From an uncultured Eubacterium sp. (GTDB lineage Bacteria; Bacillota; Clostridia; Peptostreptococcales; Anaerovoracaceae), in NCBI GenBank assembly GCA_900542385.1, contig UQNP01000054.1:1-10606 (forward strand): a stretch of DNA of 10,606 nucleotides, in the 5' to 3' direction. Below the pieces are notes generated by a model. It saw nothing but the letters and a program-made list of their open reading frames with translations. It had not been told where the DNA came from and ran no database searches. Below are positions 6,667 to 10,606 of the stretch, in pieces; the first letter of the stretch is position 1; each line of letters opens with the position of its first letter. The position numbers and the translations under genes were made by a program.

Positions 6667-7488
6667 ATGAGTTTGGAAACAGAAAGAACCATAAATGGTA
6701 ATATTGGAAGTACTGAGAAAAAGAAGACGGTTTTTGATAAGCTCAGATCTGATGACAGGAGCAAGGGTATAGATATGATTAAAAAATCACACTGGATAGT
6801 TGGTGTGATTTTTGCTTTTTCTTTGATCATATCGATATTTTTTACGAGTTTTCAGGTGGCTTTATATGCTGATTTTAATGTGTATAAAACGGAATATGAA
6901 AAATACGATGTACTCTCAGAACTTGATATGACTATGGATGATGCCATGTATGTTACACACGAAATGATGGATTATCTGATAGGAGAAAGACATACGCTGT
7001 CTGTTATTACCACGGTAGAAGGAACAGAGCAGGATTTTTTCAATGAACAGGACAGATTTCATATGGCTGAGGTCAAAGGACTTTTTCAGGGAGGTCTGGC
7101 CATACGTTTCTGGTCAACAGTCATTGCAGCGGCATGTTTGGTATTGCTTTACATAATGAAAGCTGATTTCAGGAGAATCCTTCCGCGCAGTTATCTTGCG
7201 GCTGTAGCAGTTACAGCCGCGGCGGTACTGGTGCTGGGCGCAGCGGCGGCTATTGATTTCAATGCCGTATTCGTTGCATTTCATCATGTTTTTTTCGATA
7301 ATGATCTATGGATATTCGATCCTGATGAGGATTACATGATAAGGATGCTGCCTGAGGGATTGTTTGCTGATATGGTAGTGAGGATAGGAGTGATATTTGC
7401 GGCGGCAATTTTAATTTTGGCTGCGGTGAGTGCGATAGCTATAAAGTGGAAAGGAAAAAATAGTCAGAAATTAAATAGTAAAAAGTAG
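6667..7488 (+). CDS. TIGR01906/DUF1461 family integral membrane protein
   Basis: A 273-aa membrane protein with predicted helices at about 43-65, 143-164, 176-196 and 237-259. The large loop 66-142 holds the motif YEKYDV, the segment EMMDYLIGE (99-107) and FFNEQDRFHMAEVK (124-137). Between helices 3 and 4 lies IDFNAVFVAFHHVFFDNDLW (196-215), then DPDEDYMIRMLPEGLF (218-233). These are the recognisable blocks of the DUF1461 family, whose function is not known. The first 36 residues are charged and lack family likeness. A second in-frame ATG at 6775 has AAGGG 7 bp before it and would give 237 aa beginning right before helix 1, so that start is a real alternative. The gene begins 2 bp after the regulator's stop with only a weak ribosome binding site, suggesting translational coupling. 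Genes of this family often sit beside regulators, but no role is claimed. Confidence 0.85.
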   Translation: MSLETERTINGNIGSTEKKKTVFDKLRSDDRSKGIDMIKKSHWIVGVIFAFSLIISIFFTSFQVALYADFNVYKTEYEKYDVLSELDMTMDDAMYVTHEMMDYLIGERHTLSVITTVEGTEQDFFNEQDRFHMAEVKGLFQGGLAIRFWSTVIAAACLVLLYIMKADFRRILPRSYLAAVAVTAAAVLVLGAAAAIDFNAVFVAFHHVFFDNDLWIFDPDEDYMIRMLPEGLFADMVVRIGVIFAAAILILAAVSAIAIKWKGKNSQKLNSKK

Positions 7489-7491
7489 TAA

Positions 7492-7533
7492 AAAACGGCA
7501 GTACCCTCCATTTTTTATGGGTAAAGCCGTTTT
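7492..7533. terminator. bidirectional terminator between convergent genes
   Basis: AAAACGGC (7492-7499) pairs with GCCGTTTT (7526-7533), with an inner stem TACCC (7502-7506) and GGGTA (7519-7523). The A-run on one side and the T-run on the other let it act for the membrane-protein gene on the plus strand and the acetyltransferase gene on the minus strand. Confidence 0.85.
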
Positions 7534-7555
7534 CTTATATGTTTATATTGGAATT

Positions 7556-8107
7556 TTATTTGGGATTTTGATCTGTATGATAAACTCCTTTAAAAAGAAC
7601 AGATTGTATATGTTCAAACTCTTTTTTGTCTACAGCGCGTTCACTGGTCATTATATATAGCGGAATGGGATTTCCTCCTTCTGAAAGCGGTGGCTGTGTG
7701 TGTGAATATTTGTTGAGATAAAAGCCGTTGCGTTCGTAAAAGCCTATTCGTCTTTTTGCATTTTCTGTTTCAGGGAGTTCGACTTCAAGGCAGATCTGAC
7801 AGTCCAGGGCTGTTTTGAGTTCATTCAGGATGATGGAGCCGAGTCCCTGGTTTCTGTATATTGGATTGACGGCAAAATGTTCGATGAAAGCAAAGTCATC
7901 AAAATGAAAGACAGCGATAATAGCTTTTATATATTTTTCTTCGTTTTTATCATCAGTATCTTCATCGTATATTGCGTACAGGGTATATTTTGGATCTGCA
8001 AGGAGATTTTTTTGTTCTTCATATCCTCTGTGTTCATCTGATGGAAAACTCGAATCCATCAGAGCATAGGCTTTGTCGAAATCTTTAGTCTCAAGAATTT
8101 GCAGCAT
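7556..8107 (-). CDS. GNAT-family N-acetyltransferase
   Basis: A 183-aa acetyl-CoA-dependent acetyltransferase of the GNAT fold. The acetyl-CoA-binding motif A is visible as FAVNPIYRNQGLGSIIL (78-94), with RNQGLG as the R/Q-x-x-G-x-G loop, preceded by the beta-strand IEHFAV. Motif B is RRIGFYERNGFYL (119-131). The acceptor cannot be told. The start at 8107 is chosen because AAGAAAGGA lies 9 bp upstream; the reading frame stays open further up into the metallo-hydrolase gene, but those codons overlap a real gene. It lies 16 bp after the stop of that gene and is probably translated from the same message. The C-terminal tail of about 30 residues after the fold is polar and unremarkable. Confidence 0.9.
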   Translation of the reverse strand: MLQILETKDFDKAYALMDSSFPSDEHRGYEEQKNLLADPKYTLYAIYDEDTDDKNEEKYIKAIIAVFHFDDFAFIEHFAVNPIYRNQGLGSIILNELKTALDCQICLEVELPETENAKRRIGFYERNGFYLNKYSHTQPPLSEGGNPIPLYIMTSERAVDKKEFEHIQSVLFKGVYHTDQNPK

Positions 8108-8123
8108 ATCATTGATTCCTTTC

Positions 8124-8861
8124 TTAAATAGATATTTCCATGCCGTCGTATGCGCATATGAAGTCATCGCTGACATTATCTGCATTGGCAAGCATTTCAG
8201 GACCCATGTGGGTGAGTATGATTTTTTTCGCATCTATATGATGCCTGTTTTCTTCTATGGTTTTAAAATTGAGATGGAATTTCACATCTTTGCTGTAAAA
8301 ATAAGCTTCCGAAATGAGACAGTCGGCATTTTTGCTTATAACCGGGATGTTATCGTTCCACTGGGTGTCTCCTGTATAGGCGAGAACTTTGCCATCAGCT
8401 TCAAGTCTCAGTGCAAGGGCCGGATCTCCGCTTGGATGCATCATTTCAGCGTTTTTCAGAATAATTTTGCCATATATGAGCGGGTCTTCAGATAATTCTT
8501 CCACTGTGATATCAAATCTCTGCTTTGTTTTGGAGGAGCCGGGGAACATGAGCTCCATGGCGTCTGTAAGTCTCTTTTTAAAACCCTTTGGACCTGTCAG
8601 CAGGAGCGGATTTTTTCGTTTGCTGTGGAGCTGGGCGTCCAGTATGAAATAAGGAAGCCCGCAGAAGTGATCTCCGTGGAGATGGCTTATAAATATTGCC
8701 TCGATGGAATTGGGGCTTATGTCAAAACGATGCATGGAATTGAGAACGGTGGAGCCGCAGTCGAATAAAATGCGGTGGCTGGATGTGTCCGCCAGGATAG
8801 CTGCCTGGAGCCTGCCGCCGTGACCGAATGAATCGCCTGTTCCAAGGAATTTTATTTTCAT
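8124..8861 (-). CDS. metallo-beta-lactamase-fold hydrolase, RNase Z-like
   Basis: A 245-aa MBL-fold enzyme. The N-terminus MKIKFLGTGDSFG and FDCG (33-36) are typical of the tRNase Z / phosphodiesterase branch. The metal-binding motif HLHGDH is at 60-65, with further ligands expected at His142 (MHPSGDP), Asp165 (YTGDT) and His218 (THMGPEM). It is shorter than tRNase Z (about 300 aa) and shows no clear exosite insertion, so a small nucleotide or phosphodiester substrate is as likely as tRNA precursors. A near-perfect AAAGGAGG precedes the ATG, and a promoter lies just upstream. The acetyltransferase gene is downstream in the same operon. Confidence 0.9.
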   Translation of the reverse strand: MKIKFLGTGDSFGHGGRLQAAILADTSSHRILFDCGSTVLNSMHRFDISPNSIEAIFISHLHGDHFCGLPYFILDAQLHSKRKNPLLLTGPKGFKKRLTDAMELMFPGSSKTKQRFDITVEELSEDPLIYGKIILKNAEMMHPSGDPALALRLEADGKVLAYTGDTQWNDNIPVISKNADCLISEAYFYSKDVKFHLNFKTIEENRHHIDAKKIILTHMGPEMLANADNVSDDFICAYDGMEISI

Positions 8862-8893
8862 TTGCTGCCTCCTTTATATTTCATTTAGATGAT

Positions 8894-8922
8894 TTTATAT
8901 AGTATAACATAGAAGCTGTCAT
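8894..8922 (-). promoter_or_regulatory. promoter of the metallo-hydrolase/acetyltransferase operon
   Basis: On the minus strand, ATGACA (8922-8917) as -35 and TATAAA (8899-8894) as -10 are separated by exactly 17 bp, and the -10 lies 32 bp before the start codon at 8861. A TATACT further upstream could be an alternative -10 but lacks a matched -35. Apart from this and the terminator at 8998-9035, the 230 bp between the genes hold nothing I can recognise. Confidence 0.55.
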
Positions 8923-8997
8923 ATAGTGTGAAATATATGTTACAATGGCATTACAGTTTATATGTATATGCCCGAAGATAAAAGATAGAGTGATTTA

Positions 8998-9035
8998 TTA
9001 AATAAAACAAGGCGGAGATTTTATACACTCCGCCT
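8998..9035 (-). terminator. terminator of the hydrolase/flavoprotein unit
   Basis: A perfect 8-bp stem, AGGCGGAG (9010-9017) with CTCCGCCT (9028-9035), and a 10-nt loop. On the minus strand it is followed by a T-rich run (TTGTTTTATTT), as expected for transcription arriving from the flavoprotein gene that ends at 9092. Confidence 0.8.
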
Positions 9036-9091
9036 CTTATATAATTGAAATACCTCTTTTGATTCGATGATAAAAACGATGTTTTGCCGTG

Positions 9092-9624
9092 TCAGACGTT
9101 AAGACCCAGTTCGTACGCTTTTTTCATGTTGTCTGTATCAGTGACATCTCCTTTTTCATAAACTCCGCCGCCGTATATCATATCCTTGACCTTTGCTCCA
9201 GGGAGACAGTCGGTGAATCCTGCCAGAGAATCCATCGTACGCTGTATTGCTCCGGCTCCGGCTGCGGCCGTTGCGATAAAATAAAAATCCTTGTCTGTTA
9301 TTTCCGTGTAGCGAGGAAGAGTTCTGTCTATCATGGTTTTCATTTGACCGCACATGGAGTAGAAGTATACCGGTGTTGCAAGCACTATCACATCAGAAGC
9401 GATCATTTTTTCCAGCAGCTGCGTCATATCATCATTTTGAACGCAAGAGCCTGTGCCGCGACAGCCATAGCATGCCATACAGCTTCTGATTTTCAGATCC
9501 TGAATATAAACCTTTTCTACTGAATGGCCGGAAGCTTCTGCTCCGCGAGCAAACTCGCTGCATAAAAGATCAGAATTTCCTTTTTTTCGAGGATTCCCGA
9601 TAAAATCAAAATTTTTTTACTCAT
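9092..9624 (-). pseudogene. flavodoxin-family iron-sulfur flavoprotein-like gene, frameshifted near its start
   Basis: An NAD(P)H-dependent FMN reductase / iron-sulfur flavoprotein (Isf)-like gene. Joined across one frameshift it encodes 177 aa: MSKKILILSG, then NPRKKGNSDLL (FMN phosphate loop), then CMACYGCRGTGSC at 49-61, a CX2CX2CX5C pattern like the compact 4Fe-4S motif of Isf, then ATPVYFYSMCGQMKTMIDR (83-101). The start at 9624 has AGGAG 8 bp upstream. From there the frame hits TAG after 36 codons; the remaining protein continues one base out of step. The break falls at a GGG run (9596-9598 as CCC on the plus strand); a fourth G would restore Ser-Gly-Asn-Pro. It could be a true inactivating mutation, a phase-variable tract or a sequencing error. 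The hydrolase gene upstream ends 43 bp before it, suggesting one transcript. Confidence 0.85.
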
Positions 9625-9667
9625 GAATAACACTCCTTTGTATATTTTATATTATTGGTTTATATTG

Positions 9668-10606
9668 CTACATTTGTCGTTCCCAAAATGAAACCGCTTC
9701 ATCGAGCCAGCCTTCGGCAGCGGTGCCTGTTCCCAGACCGAAGCCGTGACTTAGACCGGGATAATGATGAAATTCTGTAGGTATGCCGAGAGAGTTTAAA
9801 GCATTTATCCTGCGCTGCATCGTGTGCCAGTCGGCGATCCAGTCGTTTTCTCTCACACAGGCAAAGGTCGGCGGATCGTTTTTTGTGTAATCGGAATGAC
9901 CCGTATATTGCATTACCACTGTTCCGGGACGAGGAATGTCATCTCCTCCGAAAGCGGACGGGTCGTAGGATCCGAGCCACGCTGACATCCTGGCGCCGGC
10001 AGAGCCTCCCCAAAGGGAGTAGCAGTCTGTATCTATCTGGAGCTCTTCTGCATGTTCAAATATGAAACTTATCGCACGGGCAAGGTCTTCACATGCGGAC
10101 TGAGCATCCGGACGATATATAAGAGCAAAGGCGTTATATCCTTTTTTTGATAATTCCAATGCATGAGGAAAACTGTCGTGTATAGCGCCTACATAAGCAA
10201 ATCCGCCTCCGGCATTACAAACTGCAAATTTTTCTTCCGGATCACCTCTGAAGAAGAGCCCTGTGTTGCGCTTCTCAGGATCGAGAGCCTTTTCTTCTTC
10301 GGTGTAGATATCATAAAATATCGTTTCGCCTGAAAGGACGCTGTCTCTGAAATAGTTTGCTATTTCAACGGTTTTATCAGAATCGATATTATTATACCAT
10401 GTCAGATCTATATCGCTTAATGTAGTACCGCTGTAAAACTGATTGTCGGTGGGAAAGATAAGTCTTCCGTAATCTTCAAACAACGGAGAGCCGGCAACTT
10501 CTTCAATGGTAGAGTTTCGCGTATAGTATTCTTTTGTATTTTTTTCGTTTTTCATAGAAACATCTCCACGATCTCGGCTGTCGGAACATCCGCTGATAAA
10601 AAATAT
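9668..10606 (-). CDS. alpha/beta-hydrolase (esterase-like), probable lipoprotein, 5' end outside the window
   Basis: An alpha/beta-hydrolase of the carbohydrate-esterase / hormone-sensitive-lipase-like group. Counted from the internal Met at 10555 (295 aa), the oxyanion segment is NAGGGFAYVG (114-123), the nucleophile Ser185 lies in GGSAG (183-187), and the likely acid and base are Asp238 (ENDW) and His270 (LSHGFGLG). The frame stays open upstream to the window edge and reads IFFISGCSDSRDRG just before that Met. ISGC fits a lipobox after a hydrophobic stretch, with the Cys codon at 10588-10586, so the true start probably lies beyond 10606 and the enzyme is anchored outside the cell membrane. 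The competing view is a cytosolic start at 10555, which has GGAG 8 bp upstream. The substrate is unknown. The flavoprotein gene follows 43 bp downstream. Confidence 0.88.
   Translation of the reverse strand: MFFISGCSDSRDRGDVSMKNEKNTKEYYTRNSTIEEVAGSPLFEDYGRLIFPTDNQFYSGTTLSDIDLTWYNNIDSDKTVEIANYFRDSVLSGETIFYDIYTEEEKALDPEKRNTGLFFRGDPEEKFAVCNAGGGFAYVGAIHDSFPHALELSKKGYNAFALIYRPDAQSACEDLARAISFIFEHAEELQIDTDCYSLWGGSAGARMSAWLGSYDPSAFGGDDIPRPGTVVMQYTGHSDYTKNDPPTFACVRENDWIADWHTMQRRINALNSLGIPTEFHHYPGLSHGFGLGTGTAAEGWLDEAVSFWERQM

Noticed and set aside
9092..9478. A complete 128-aa flavoprotein starting at the Met of CMACYG
   Set aside because: That Met lies within the cysteine motif, has no ribosome binding site, and would lose the FMN-binding loop encoded just upstream in the same frame.
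9590..9624. Programmed ribosomal frameshift in the flavoprotein gene
   Set aside because: The A7/T4 run lies before the break, but the zero frame carries on for many codons without a stop or pause structure near the slip point, and this family has no known recoding.

Overview
The window looks like a chromosomal segment of an anaerobic, moderately AT-rich Bacillota (Clostridia-type) bacterium. The signs are strong AGGAGG-type ribosome binding sites, compact hairpin terminators with T-tracts, TTGACT/TATAAT-like promoters, and a clostridial acyl-CoA dehydrogenase/EtfB/EtfA block. A relative of the amino-acid-fermenting Anaerovoracaceae or Eubacterium-like lineages would fit, but this is an impression from gene content and not a taxonomic assignment.

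Left part (1-5650, plus strand). After the tail of an upstream gene and its terminator come two adjacent transcription units that appear to form one metabolic module. Unit 1 is acyl-CoA dehydrogenase (246-1391), etfB (1407-2210) and etfA (2226-3332). Unit 2, after a 165-bp intergenic region rich in dyad symmetry, is a class III (CaiB/BaiF/Frc-type) CoA-transferase (3498-4679) and a double-hotdog protein (4724-5578) resembling two fused copies of the 3-aminobutyryl-CoA / beta-alanyl-CoA ammonia-lyase family. Together they suggest this route: a CoA-transferase activates a carboxylic acid, possibly a beta-amino acid; the hotdog protein eliminates ammonia to give a 2-enoyl-CoA; and the dehydrogenase with Etf reduces the enoyl-CoA. 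The chemistry of each family is known. The combined pathway and its substrate are inferred.

Middle part (5700-7535, plus strand). A MerR-family regulator with a GyrI-like effector-binding domain (5795-6664) is followed after 2 bp by a four-helix TIGR01906/DUF1461 integral membrane protein (6667-7488). A two-way terminator closes this unit against the genes converging from the right.

Right part (7556-10606, minus strand). Reading leftwards there is an alpha/beta-hydrolase that is probably a lipoprotein whose start lies beyond the window, a flavodoxin-like iron-sulfur flavoprotein gene broken by a one-base frameshift near its start, a metallo-beta-lactamase-fold hydrolase, and a GNAT acetyltransferase. 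The last two form an operon with its own promoter; the first two form another, ending in a terminator at about 9000-9035.

There is no gene-free stretch over 300 bp. The longest is 1-245, and 8862-9091 holds only a promoter and a terminator. No tRNA, rRNA, CRISPR array, insertion sequence or phage gene was seen.
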